Assembly (NCBI GenBank): GCA_963383645.1 | Contig: OY726571.1 | Coordinates: 18,293,376-18,357,375 of the forward strand | DNA: 64,000 nt | Direction of reading: 5' to 3' | From: Muscardinus avellanarius | Lineage: Eukaryota > Chordata > Mammalia > Rodentia > Gliridae | Shown: piece after piece, positions 54,380 through 64,000 of the stretch | Layout of the letters: every line of letters starts with the position of its first letter | Numbering within the stretch: position 1 is the stretch's first letter | Position numbers and translations under genes: made by a program | Notes under the pieces: generated by a model | What the model was told of the DNA's origin: nothing | Seen by the model: only the letters and a program-made list of their open reading frames with translations | Databases searched by the model: none

Positions 54380-55540
54380 GTAAGCACTCTTTCGCCCCTC
54401 GCCACACTTGGGGAGAGAACTTGGGCGTCGGTGCCTCGCCGGCCACTGCGCTCCCGAAGCTCCAGGAGCCCACACCTGGATACCTGCGCCACTCACCCGC
54501 GAGCGCAGGGCGCTCCTGGCGTCCTAAGCCCCCAGCTCTCACTCCTGCCAGCCTCGGGACGCAATGGCATCTCTCGCGCGCCCAGGCGGGGCGGCTGAGG
54601 GGAGCCAGGATTGGACCCCACAGTTGCAAGCCAGGATTGAGCACATCCCTGCTAAGCCCAAGACAAAGGCTGCCCTCCCAACGCGGTGCACGCCCTCCCA
54701 GGGTAAGGGGCGCGCTCGCTCCAGCCCAGACTGGGCTGCAGGAACCTGAGAAGTGACTGTCAGGACTCCGCGCTCTCGGAGGGGCGCGGCTGGGTGACTA
54801 GTGCCGCGCTGGTGTAAACAGCGCGCCGCGCACTCGGGACCCACCAGGAGCAGCGCGAGCGCAGGGCGGGCGCCCGGTCCGGTGGAGACAACTACCCAGG
54901 CGGCCGGGGAGCAGCCACCACTCACCAGAGCCAGCCAGCTGCAGCCAGGGGGTTGGTCCTACCACCCGCCACCAACCCCAGCCCGGAGCTGGAGCTCCGG
55001 CGCAGGGTCCCACGAGCCCAGGCACCTGCTGCCTGCGCTCCGGGTACTGCCCCGCCAAGTCCCAGGCTGGGGATCCGGGACAAGCCTCCCAACACACAAA
55101 GCGGAAGACAGGACCGGTCCTTGCAGTCACTCACCGGTGGAGGGTGAAGTGGCTCAGGCGTCCGCCAGGCTGCGCGCCGCCGGCCTCGCGGGGAGCCCGC
55201 GGCCTCCCATCCTTTGTCAGCGCTGCCTGGCGCTCCTCCCCAGGAGTGGACGCGCAGCCAGGTGGCAGGCAGCCGGCCGGCTCTGCTCCCCAGCCTTCTC
55301 CCCACCTCGGCTCCCCTCCCCTGCTCCGTCCCCCTCTCTCGGAGCCGGCACTCACTCGGCTCCCATGATGTCATCCAGTGGAAATCTGCCGAGCTCAAAG
55401 ACTGGAATAATCCAGCGCTCGCGCTCGCGTGGGGAAGGCAGGGAGAGCTGCGGGAGCGGCAGAGCCTCTAGGAGGAGTTCCCCAAACATGGCAGGGCCAG
55501 GGTAACCGGAGTCAAGGCTGGACAGAGGGGAGGTTCTGGG
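54380..55540. promoter_or_regulatory. CpG island, likely host gene promoter
   Basis: About 1.1 kb with GC far above the rest of the window and many CpGs (gcgcgccgcgcactcgg, ctcgcgcgcccaggcggggc, gctcgcgctcgcgtgg). Sp1-type GGGGCGG at 54588-54594 and GGGCGG near 54865; an ATF/CRE-like TGATGTCA at 55366-55373. No SINE or L1 within it. Typical of a vertebrate housekeeping or developmental promoter; direction could be either or both. Confidence 0.85.
55135..55430 (-). other. Candidate noncoding first exon (minus strand)
   Basis: On the minus strand the sequence ends caccg|GTGAGT at 55135/55134, a near-consensus 5' splice site. Upstream lie the GC-rich leader and the TGATGTCA/TGACATCA element (55366-55373). 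No convincing coding start: the first ATG (ATGGGAGCCGAGTGA) stops after four codons. Start position is a guess. Gene not identified. Confidence 0.4.
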
Positions 55541-56143
55541 GGAAGGGGACTCTTGGAGAGGACACCCAGGGCTGTAAGGATTCCCCAGTCAGTGTTTGCA
55601 CTGAGGAAGGACAAAGTTTTTTTGGCTTCCCCGGAGCCACATCGTGGTGAGAGACCCTGTGCTGCGGTGGAGAAGGACCGGAATCCCCGGAGTCCCGGTC
55701 CCGGTCTCAGCGAGGAAGTTTAGGGGTGTCTGGTTACTGCCAGCCTCCACCATATGCAGCTGAATGGAGGAAGAAAGATGTGTGTTGTTAAAGGACAAAG
55801 GAGGCCCCTGGGTGGGGTGGGGGGGAGCTAGGAGGCAGTGGGAAAAGCCACCCGCTGAGGTCCACCCTCCGCCTGAGTATTCCTGTCCTGTGCTCCCACC
55901 AAATTGGGAGCCTAAAGGTGCCTGCCTCCTGGCCCCACCCCAGGGATGCCAAAGAGGATGAACCTGAATACAAGAGGTTTGCTGAAAGTAATAAAAGATG
56001 CGATACCAATTCCTTTTTAATGTCTTCATAATATTCATAGAAGTTTTGTTAGAAGAATAGGAGCAAACAGCCTCAATGTTTTGGAAGATTCTCCAATACG
56101 GATTAAAACACACGTGCACAACCTTAGAGTCTATTCTGTATCA
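55541..56143. other. CpG island shore, unique sequence
   Basis: GC falls gradually. The minus frame 55589-56119 (176 codons) is the longest non-repeat frame there, but has no recognised domain, and I do not call it. Confidence 0.4.
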
Positions 56144-56153
56144 CCCTAGAGCA

Positions 56154-56384
56154 GGTCGTTGTTGTTGTTGTTGTTGTTGTTGTTGGGTTTTTTTTCGAGG
56201 TACTGGGGATGGAGCCCAGGGGCACTCTACCTTCGAGCTACACCCCCAGCCCTATTTTTTATTCTTTATTTGGAAACAGGGTCTCACTGAGTTGCTGAGA
56301 GCCTCAGTAAGTACCTGAGGCTGGCTTCGAACCTATGCACTCCTCCTGTACTGGGATTGCAAGCATGGGCCACCACGCCCGGCT
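56154..56384 (-). mobile_element. B1-dID SINE (type C) with (TTG)n tail
   Basis: Tail is a (GTT)9 run at 56158-56185 instead of plain poly-T; ggtactggggatggagccca, long B1 form (gttgctgagagcctcagtaa), head complement caccacgcccggct. Target duplication cctagagcag at 56144-56153 and 56385-56394. A gap removes the gtctcagcctcccaag part of the B1. Confidence 0.93.
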
Positions 56385-56564
56385 CCTAGAGCAGTTTTAG
56401 GTTAAAAAAAAAAAAAATTCTCACTGAGCAAGGCATAGTAAACCACACCTGTAATCCCAGTAGTTGGGAGGCTGAGACAGGAGGATGGCAGACTGCCAAT
56501 CTACCTCAGCAATTTAGCCAGGCCATCTGCAATCTATTTTAAAGAAATAAAAATAGTAAAAATA

Positions 56565-56687
56565 GACCGGGTTTAGTGGTGCACGCTTGTAATCCCCGCG
56601 CTTGGGAGGTGGAAACAGGAGGATTGCACAGGTTTGAAGCCAGCCTCGCTGGCATAAGAGACCCTGTTTCAAAAATATATAAAATAA
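56565..56687 (+). mobile_element. B1 part of a type B SINE, nested
   Basis: accgggtttagtggtgcacg head to gcataagagaccctgtttca and linker; its own dID tail is absent, so it and the next unit form a B1 / B1-dID dimer. Confidence 0.85.
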
Positions 56688-56880
56688 GCCAGGCGTGGTG
56701 GCGCACGCTTGTAATCCCCGCGTCTTGGGAGGCAGAGACAGGAGGATCACACAGGTTCGAAGCCAGCCGCGCGCGCTGGTTTAGGCGACCCTGTTTCCAA
56801 AATGAAAATGTAAAAAATAGGTCTGGGAGTGTAGCCCGGAGGTAGAAGGGCTTCCAGGAACCCCAGTACCACCAATATTA
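56688..56880 (+). mobile_element. B1-dID SINE (type B), nested
   Basis: gccaggcgtggtggcgcacg head, gcgcgcgctggtttaggcga short form, ggtctgggagtgtagcccgg / aggtagaagggcttccagga tail, ccagtaccacc end. Confidence 0.92.
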
Positions 56881-56946
56881 AAAATAAAAATAGGATTGAG
56901 AGTGTAGCTCAGAAATAGATGCCCCTGGTTTCAATCCCTAGTACCC

Positions 56947-57420
56947 GTGAGACCCCATCTCAACAAATGATGAGTTGGGGTCTATGTTTCAAGGAGCTTC
57001 TTGATTTCCCCAGGATTGCCCTCCACCTATCACACCTGGAGGAAGCTAAGGTTGCAGAAGACAGCTCCAGCAGAGTGTGGGTTCTGGAGGCTGAGCTGAG
57101 AGCATCTATGTGGGAACACTGGAACCTGACTTCTGGGGCCATCCTTCATCATTCTATAAAGATACAGGGGCTACTTCTGATGCTGATTACAAATGTGGGT
57201 GCAATTAGAAACTCCTTAATCTTTGCAAACTCAAAGAAAAGGACTCAAGATGGCAGTAACATTAATAATGGGAACCACTTGAAGGCTGCTCCCTGCCTTA
57301 GACAGGCTTGTTAATGCATTGTGTGTTATGAATAAAATCCATTGAGTTGTTTCTCAGGTAAGGTAACCAATTTATGGAAAAAGAGGATCAGACAGTATTT
57401 TTTAAAATAAAATATCAAAA
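56947..57420. other. Unassigned sequence
   Basis: Moderate GC, AATAAA near 57331. The 131-codon plus frame 56919-57314 starts in the SINE and has no recognised domain. Confidence 0.3.
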
Positions 57421-57430
57421 CACTATGACA

Positions 57431-57612
57431 AGCCGGGGGTGGTGGTGTACGCTTGTAATCCCAGCATTTGGGAGGCTGAGACCAGATGATCACAGGTTCA
57501 TGGCCAGCCTCAGCTACTTAGTGCGGTCCTTTGCAACTCACTGAGACACTGTTTCAAAATAAAGACTAAAAATAGGGCTGAGGGTAAATGTTCCTGGGTT
57601 CCATCCCCAGTA

Positions 57613-57613
<1 letters not shown>
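57431..57613 (+). mobile_element. B1-dID SINE (type A)
   Basis: gccgggggtggtggtgtacg head to ccatccccagtaccac; dID A-box part partly deleted. Target duplication cactatgaca / cgctatgaca beyond the CA repeat. Confidence 0.93.

Positions 57614-57651
<38 letters not shown>
57614..57651. repeat. (CA)n microsatellite at SINE tail
   Basis: About 19 CA units between the SINE and its right target duplication, so the repeat grew from the SINE tail. Confidence 0.97.
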
Positions 57652-57655
<4 letters not shown>

Positions 57656-57661
57656 ATGACA

Positions 57662-58009
57662 CACATGGTTTAGAAATAATGTAGGAAATCTGGAAGTGTT
57701 GATTTGCATTTAGTTATTTTTAAATTAAAATATCACTGGTATAGATCATTAATATAGAAGTGTTGATTTGTATTTAGTTATTTATATGAAAATATCATTA
57801 GTATAGATCACCTATTATTTGTATGAATTATAATTATATACATTTCACAACTTTGCTCACTTCCTTATTGTTAAGTAAAATAAAAATGTGGGTCCAGCGG
57901 AGTTTTGATATTTTAAGAGAAAGCTACTTATTCTCTTCCCCTAAGCACGAAACAATATATAAGGTATATAAACAACTTTTAGAAACAACTGTTTTCCCCA
58001 CTTTCTATG
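57662..58009. other. AT-rich unique sequence
   Basis: A short direct repeat, tgttgatttgcatttagtta / tgttgatttgtatttagtta, at about 57697 and 57762 (65-bp offset). No gene. Confidence 0.5.
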
Positions 58010-58225
58010 TATACTATTATTAGTGCATTGTCTGACATCATAATGTAGTTGGGAGTGGTGATGACATTCGTGCACACACCACTTGGTGAGTTCTCCCTTC
58101 CCTTCCCGATGATATTGAGATTGGCATTGGTATTCTCGTGTATATACATTAATGTCAATGGAAGGGTTTCCTTCATTAATTCTCCATCCACCTGCCCACC
58201 ACACTCCCCAAGACCATGAGTTATT
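58010..58225 (-). mobile_element. L1 3' terminus, truncated
   Basis: ctattattagtgcattgtct, acatcataatgtagttggga, gcacacaccacttggtgagt, gagattggcattggtattct: complement of the L1 3'UTR. Confidence 0.75.
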
Positions 58226-58769
58226 TTCAAACCCCTAAACAATGATTTCTTAAAAATCAAGGCAAATGGAAAATAAACTAGATGAAAACACTACAAGAGA
58301 TAAGAATTTGAGAATGTGAGTAATGTCAGTCTTTGAGATAGAAAAAAAATGACCCAATTGCTTGAAAAAAAAGTAATTAGAATGACTAATGATTCTAAGT
58401 ATATCAGAAGGTCAAGTTGCAAACCTTCCCTCTTAGATTGGTTCTTTGATGCCCCATCTATCTCCCTTCCTCTGTTTATCTGGCTATTCTTCAGCATTCT
58501 CTGGACTAATGCACAAACACGGAAATAAAAAGGTCATAGGTTTTAGCAGATCTGGTGAGTATAGTACAATGAAGAACAGAAAATACATTCTTCAGCTTTT
58601 TTAAAAAAATCACTTCTCAAACAGTTTAAAGCAAAACCTGTAGCTTTACTTTGAGAAAGACGAAATGCATTCATATGTGACATCTATTTGCTTCTGTGGA
58701 AAAGTCTTTGGTTATGTCATTCTGGGCTTCTTTTTAAATTAAAAATACTTCTTAAATGTTTTTATCTTT
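58226..58769. other. Unique sequence
   Basis: Nothing recognised. Confidence 0.35.
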
Positions 58770-58990
58770 TTAACCTCAAATTTTATTGGTGCAATACAAT
58801 TATACAGTATAGTGAAATTCAAAGGGATGCACTCACATGTGGCTATCACTGTAACACTTAATCTTTGCAAAGTGAACTGGCTACATCTTGATAAGAGCCT
58901 CTGCCCGTGTGTGTGTGTGTGTTCGCCTCCCAAGATCCTTGCCTGCGCTGCTCTTGCTCACATTCCCCATGTGTAATGCACTCTTCTTAA
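58770..58990 (-). mobile_element. L1 3' terminus, truncated
   Basis: caaattttattggtgcaata, aattatacagtatagtgaaa, tcaaagggatgcactcacat: complement of the L1 terminus. Includes a short (TG)n at 58907-58922. Confidence 0.7.
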
Positions 58991-59408
58991 TTCGTTATGA
59001 TTTTAAAAATCATACTGTTTAAATATTTTATGTTACGTTATCCAAATAGGTAGCTATAAATAGCCAACATAAAACATCTAATATTTACATTACAAATATA
59101 AAAGTATAATTTTTTAGAAAAAAGTACCCAAAGGCATTTCTTACACATATAACTTACATCATTCTACTCTTGTTCACATGATAAATTTATTAAAACTTGG
59201 AGTTGAAGATTCAGAGCAAATGTACTATCTCTGCCTCAGTTACTGATGCTCTGCTGTACAGTTTTCACGCCGATGCCCAATTCCCTTCACAAAACAACCA
59301 GTATTTGGGTAGGAAGACAGAGATGCCTCTTGATGTTTTCCCTCGTGGTTTCCACCAAATACAAAAATTTTGTATTTCAGTTTTATTGAAATTAATGGTT
59401 TCATTTAT
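58991..59408. other. Unique sequence
   Basis: No gene recognised. Confidence 0.35.
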
Positions 59409-59413
59409 AGCAA

Positions 59414-59416
<3 letters not shown>

Positions 59417-59451
<35 letters not shown>

Positions 59452-59649
59452 GGTACTGGAGATGGAACCCGGGGCATTGTACCTCCGAGCTACACCCCAG
59501 CCGTATTTTTTGTCATTTTATTTTTGAACCAGGTCTCACTGAGCTGCGAAGGGCCTCACTAAGTAGCTGAGGCTGTTTGCAAACTGTGATCCTCCTGTCT
59601 CAGCCTCCCAAGTGCTAGCATTACAAACATGTGCCACCATGCCAGGCTG
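59417..59649 (-). mobile_element. B1-dID SINE (type A) with long poly-T
   Basis: T31 at 59419-59449, gcggtactggagatggaacc, linker and B1 complements to accatgccaggctg. Target duplication gcaaatg at 59410-59416 and 59650-59656. Confidence 0.94.
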
Positions 59650-59734
59650 GCAAATGACATTTTAAAAACAAGTTTTCAGCTATGACTTTATTAACTGTTG
59701 TTGAATAATAAGTAAAAGCAGAACTAGTGTCATT

Positions 59735-59925
59735 AAGCCCTTGTGATGTCGCCAGTACTATGCTAAGTGATTAGATACATCAATCAATTTGATCTTTAAA
59801 TTACCCTATGAGTGTCTTGTCACCCTCTCCTGGAGACGATAAAATAGACCTAGAGGTTCCAAAAACCAGCCAAACAACTTCACTAATAACAAATCAGAAC
59901 CAAGATTTAATTCCGACTAAATACA
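59735..59925 (-). mobile_element. MIR SINE relic
   Basis: actatgctaagtgattagat, tttgatctttaaattaccct, atgagtgtcttgtcaccctc, agatttaattccgactaaat follow MIR in complement (cattatctcatttaatcctc...gattcgaacccag). Confidence 0.6.
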
Positions 59926-60299
59926 TAAAGCCTTTCCTCATACAGCACACTGGCAAACATAGATATTTTCCTTTGAATAAGGGAAGCATGGTAACATATA
60001 TGTGCATGTATATATACACATATGCATATGTGGTATGTTTATATTCTATTTGGTGAAGTCATAATGTGTTTTTGTGAGCCTTTTCAGTTACTAAATTCAA
60101 CACTGACTTTATTCTTATTATCTTGGATAATGAAATGCTTTCAAAGTTATGTATGAAGGAAAAGAATTGAGGGCTACTAAATAAATTTTACTTTTTAATC
60201 TACCCTTAGGAAGTTTTAGATATATGCATGGTATAGGGATTTTGTACTGGGAAAAGGGTTACTTTAAAATAAAACAAATAAGAAAAATAGCTATAAATC
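59926..60299. other. AT-rich unique sequence
   Basis: Nothing recognised. Confidence 0.35.
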
Positions 60300-61160
60300 A
60301 TTAATATAAATAAAGCCACTATGGAGATCAGTGTGAAGGTTTCTTAGAAGATTGGGAATGGAACTGCCATATGACTCAGCAATACCTTCCTGGGCATCTT
60401 TCCAAAAAAATTAAAATCAGAATATTATAGCAAGATATGCATATCCATATTTATAGCAGCACAATTCACAATACCTAAATTATGGAACCAGACTAAGTGT
60501 ACATCAATACATGAATGGATCACAAAACCGTGGTATATATACACAATGGAATTCGACTCAGCCACAAAGAACAACACGATGCCATTTGCATGAAAATGAA
60601 TGGGACTCAAGAATATTATTCCATGTGAGATTAACCCGTCTCAGAAAGCGAACAGTTGTATCTATTCTCTCATATATGGAAGCTAGAGAGAATTGGGAGA
60701 CAAAAGAGACCTTAGATAATGGAAGAGATACCCCAGTAGAGAAATGGAGGTGGTTTGAGAGAGGGGGAGGGGCCATAGAGATATACAGTTCAAATAATGC
60801 TATGTGTGTGTATTAAATTACCAATGCTAGCCGGGCGTGGTAGTGCATGCTTATAATCTCTGCTCTTGGGAGGCTGAGACAGGAGGATAGCGTAGGTTTG
60901 AAGCCAGCCTCAGCTACTTAGTGAGGCTCTCAGCAACTTAGTGAGACCCTGTTTCCAAATAAAATATAAAATGGGTCTGGGAGTATAGCCCAGAGGTAGA
61001 AAGCCTCTGGGTTCCACCCCCAGTACCACCAAAAAAAAAAAAAAAGCCCAATCTCAAAGAAATATATGTGGCAGAGGGAAATGTTTTGTCATATATGATT
61101 CTAATACTCTATACCCCAGTATGATGTATAATTACAATGTACCAATAAAAGTATAAGTAA
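60300..61160 (+). mobile_element. L1 3' end, interrupted by a SINE
   Basis: cactatggagatcagtgtga, tgccatatgactcagcaata, tatagcagcacaattcacaa, tacacaatggaattcgactc, ttctctcatatatggaagct, [SINE 60829-61045], ccagtatgatgtataattac / aatgtaccaataaaagtata. Frame broken; 5' truncated. Confidence 0.9.
60829..61045 (+). mobile_element. B1-dID SINE (type C) inside L1
   Basis: agccgggcgtggtagtgcat head, long form (agtgaggctctcagcaactt), gggtctgggagtatagccca tail plus A15. No clear target duplication. Confidence 0.92.
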
Positions 61161-61624
61161 CTAAAGACAATGACTACCAACTCTTTCTGTGTAGTTAATC
61201 TATTAATGGGTCCATGAAGGTAAAGCACCCAAGCCAAAGGAAGGCTACCTTTAACATGTAAATATTAGCAAGGAAAGAGGTCATTTTATATATTGTATCT
61301 CAGAGGAGGCAGAAGTTTTTTTTTTTTTTTAATCATAGAAAGTAGTACTCCCTGAGCTCAGTGTCTTCAAACAATGGAATTTAGTATATATTTTTGTCAA
61401 AATCCTTTTTTATCATATCTTTTTGATAACTGGTTAATATTCAGCAGCTCTATTAACATGGTTATATGAATAAGTTTGCCAAAAGGCTAAAAGGTACACA
61501 AAATAGATAATTATTCTTTCAAGGTGTGCTGTTAACCTAGCTTTTTGTATTAATGTATCCTTTATTAAGTAAATAATATAAACAAATAACAGGAATTCTT
61601 ATGTTCACAAAATATGTTAGCAAG

Positions 61625-61627
<3 letters not shown>
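61161..61627. other. Unique sequence
   Basis: Nothing recognised. Confidence 0.35.

Positions 61628-61670
<43 letters not shown>
61628..61670. repeat. (TA)n microsatellite
   Basis: About 21 uninterrupted TA units. Confidence 0.97.
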
Positions 61671-61671
<1 letters not shown>

Positions 61672-61844
61672 CATTCCTATCATCTAAATATTATCTTGAC
61701 CGTTTTTCCAGAACATTCTTTTGTCAGTAAACATTCTATGAACAAACAGGAAGAAAGTGTTTCATTACTGTAAGCTCATTTTCCTGATTCCCTGTCAGTT
61801 GCCTTGGTCATTAGCACTAATATGGCATAGAACTAGTCATTTAT

Positions 61845-62690
61845 GGCCAACAAACATACGAAGAAATGCTTAACATTAGCAATCAGAGAGATGCAAATTA
61901 CAATTACTTTGAGATTTCACCTACCCCCAATTAGAATGGCAATCATTAAAAACACAAATAATAACAAATGCTGCTGAGGATATGAAGAAGTAGAAACTAT
62001 GATACATTGTTGGTGGGACTGCAAATTAGTGCAAACACTTTGGTAATCAATTGTAGGGAGAGTCCTCAGAAAAATGGGAATGAACCTACCATATGACTCA
62101 GCTGTACCACTCCTAGGTATCTACCCACAGGGATTGAAACCAGGCTACCATAGTAATGCATGCACATCTATGTTTATAACAGCACAATTCATATTTGCAA
62201 ACTGTGGAACCAGCCTAGGTGTCCATCAACAGATGAATGGATTACAAAATTATGGAACATACACATAATAAAATTCTATAGAATTCCATAAAGAAGAACA
62301 AAATTACGTCTTTTTCAGGGAAATAGATGGAACTGGAGAATATTATGCTAAGTGAGATTAGTCAGTCACAAAAAAAAAGTCTGGTGTTCTTCCTCATATG
62401 TGGAAGCTAGGGAGAAATGGGAACACAGGAGAGACTCTAGACAAAGGAGGAGAAAGTATAGTGGAGTTAGAGGGGAACTGATGGACAGAAGTGGGCAGGA
62501 TGGAAGAGAGACACACTTTGATAGACACAGTGTACACGCCCAAATTTATCAATGCCCATTACAATGTTGTATGCAAGAGGGGGAGGGAGTGAGACGGGAA
62601 CTGGGGGAGGGCTCACAGAGTGTTGTGCATATGTATGCCTCTATCACTCATCATGATGTGTGGTTACAATGCACAAGAAAATAACAATTA
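61845..62690 (+). mobile_element. L1 3' end (late ORF2 and 3' UTR)
   Basis: atcagagagatgcaaattac, attgttggtgggactgcaaa, accatatgactcagctgtac, ctaggtgtccatcaacagat, ggaactggagaatattatgc, cctcatatgtggaagctagg, then 3'UTR to tgtggttacaatgcacaaga. Several frameshifts. Confidence 0.92.
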
Positions 62691-62954
62691 AGAAAGAAGT
62701 GGTCATTTCTTAATTGCTTTTGTTTAAATGTAGAGGGAAGGATGAAGAATGGCTCTCTTTAAAAGAGAATGGCTCAGACTTGAAAATAGACACATTGCCT
62801 GTGGAAAGGAAAAAGAAGTTCTATGTATAGTAATAGCAAGTTAAGAAGAAATATATTTAAATAGTGTCCCCTAAAATAAAAGTACTTGAAAAGGAGAGAT
62901 GCTGATTTGTCTTTACATGAGTCAGTCTCTCAGTCTCAGGGCCAATATTTTTCT

Positions 62955-63070
62955 TTTTTTATAGACTTTTATTGGTGCATTGCAATTACACATCATAGTG
63001 AGTTTCAATGTGATACAAACAAACATGAACAAAGCATGTAGGGTTGATACTTTTCACGTTCATTGTATTC
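62955..63070 (-). mobile_element. Short L1 3' terminus
   Basis: tatagacttttattggtgca, ttgcaattacacatcatagt, gagtttcaatgtgatacaaa: complement of the L1 end with its tail side left. Confidence 0.8.
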
Positions 63071-63099
63071 AGCTATAATAGTGATATCGGTGGTCTGCC

Positions 63100-64000
63100 T
63101 TCAGTATATTTACCCAGATATTACAGACATGTATACTCCTTCAAATTGCTTTGAAGAAAAGACAGCCTTTCCGGCAAATGATGTTGGGAAAACTGGTTGT
63201 CCATTTGTAGAAAAATAAACTTAAATCCCTACCTCTTACCCTGTACACGTCAACTCGAGATAAATCAAAGACCCAGAAATGAGACCAGAGACTTTGAAAT
63301 TACAAGAGGAAGGCGTAGGTCTAACACTCCAACACATAGGCACAAGTAGAAATTTCCTCAACAAGATCCCAAAGCTCAGGAAATCGGAACAAGAATTAAT
63401 GAATGGAATGGCATTAAACTAAAAAGTTTCTGTTCATCAAAGGAAACCATCAAGAAACACAGAATGGGAGAAGCTCTTTGCCATCTCTTCCTCTGATAAA
63501 GGACTAATATCTAGACTATACAAAGTGTTTAAAAGACTTAACAGTAAAACAAAAACAAATAACCCAATCAAGAAATGGGCAACTGAATGAAACAGACACT
63601 TCACAGAAGAAGAAATACAAATTAGAAATAAGTACAAAAAATATTCAACATCATCAGCAATCAGAGAGATGCAAATCAAAACTACATTGAGATTCCATCT
63701 AACCCCGATCAGAATAGCAATCATCGAGAAGTCAAACAACAATAAGTGCTAGTGAAGATGTGGGGAAATTAGAAACTCTTCTACACTGTTGGTGAGATTA
63801 CAAATTAGTACAGCCACTGTGGAGATCAGTGTGGAGATTCTTCAGAAAGTTGATAATGAATCCACCATATTATAAAACCATACATAGCAGCACAATTCAC
63901 AACAGCCAAATTATGGAACCAACCGAGGTATCCATCAACAGATTACAAAATTATGGGATATATGGGATTATGGGATATGGATTACAAAATTATGGGATAT
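63100..64000 (+). mobile_element. L1 ORF2 3' region, runs off the window
   Basis: gatgttgggaaaactggttg, ctcgagataaatcaaagacc, aggaaatcggaacaagaatt, aaatgggcaactgaatgaaa, cagagagatgcaaatcaaaa, cactgtggagatcagtgtgg, agcagcacaattcacaacag: continuous late ORF2 order with stops. The last 60 bases repeat attatgggatat, a local slippage. Confidence 0.92.

Larger units (their letters stand above)
56425..56946 (+). mobile_element. B1-dID SINE (type A), host of nested SINEs
   Basis: B1 part 56425-56563 (gagcaaggcatagtaaacca to the A-rich linker), dID part from about 56890 (ggattgagagtgtagctcag to caatccctagtaccc). Interrupted in the linker. Confidence 0.88.

Noticed and set aside
54376..55505. Many overlapping open frames on both strands of the CpG island, up to 234 codons
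   Set aside because: GC-rich DNA has few stop codons; no domain, no codon-consistent frame, and frames exist on both strands at once.
55589..56119. 176-codon minus-strand frame next to the CpG island as a coding exon
   Set aside because: No recognised domain and no supporting splice sites; composition follows the local GC gradient.
63437..63742. 101-codon minus-strand frame near the right end
   Set aside because: It is antisense to late L1 ORF2 sequence.

Overview
This is a 64 kb piece of mammalian nuclear DNA, almost certainly from a rodent. It has no bacterial-style gene density and no long host open reading frame. Dozens of SINEs share a B1 (7SL-derived) head, an A-rich linker and a shortened tRNA/ID-like tail ending in ccccagtacc. 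This B1-dID architecture is known from squirrel-related rodents (dormice, squirrels, beavers and relatives). A few full-length ID-type SINEs are present, but I do not see the ID form that floods ground-squirrel DNA, so a non-sciurid member of the group is my guess; I cannot name the species.

Layout. 1-10.4 kb: AT-rich unique DNA with ID and B1-dID SINEs, an old L1 ORF2 fragment, and an antisense L1 3' end carrying a 50-bp minisatellite. 10.4-13.6 kb: a B1-dID split by a 2.9 kb L1-derived element with an intact ORF1. 14-18.5 kb: SINEs, L1 3' ends and a long GAAA tract. 19.6-24.1 kb: a MaLR-type LTR and an ancient L1 with repeated 5'UTR monomers. 24-33 kb: unique DNA, L1 3' fragments, L2 and MIR relics, and a probable solo LTR (31.5-31.9 kb). 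33.5-38.4 kb: a twin-primed L1 and a second copy, on the minus strand, of the 2.8 kb ORF1-bearing element. 39-53 kb: L1 3' ends, SINEs of three subfamilies, an L2, a three-copy tandem repeat and an old L1 ORF1 fragment. 54.4-55.5 kb: a CpG island, the only strong sign of a host promoter, with a possible noncoding first exon on the minus strand. 56-64 kb: nested SINEs, a MIR, and several L1 3' ends running off the right edge.

The most notable content is the pair of elements at 10544-13452 (+) and 35593-38381 (-). Each has an L1 5'UTR and a complete ORF1 frame, but in place of a sense ORF2 has about 740 bp of L1 ORF2 in ANTISENSE, followed by a sense L1 3' terminus and a poly(A). Both have their own target-site duplications, so they are separate insertions of one already rearranged, ORF1-only progenitor: a half-LINE (HAL1-like) non-autonomous family. 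The plus copy also appears to carry a 3' transduction.

No protein-coding host gene is demonstrable here. The window reads as intergenic or intronic DNA around one CpG-island promoter, built mostly of retroelements. Element family names are by recognition of characteristic sequence, not a database search, and outer boundaries without target-site duplications are approximate.
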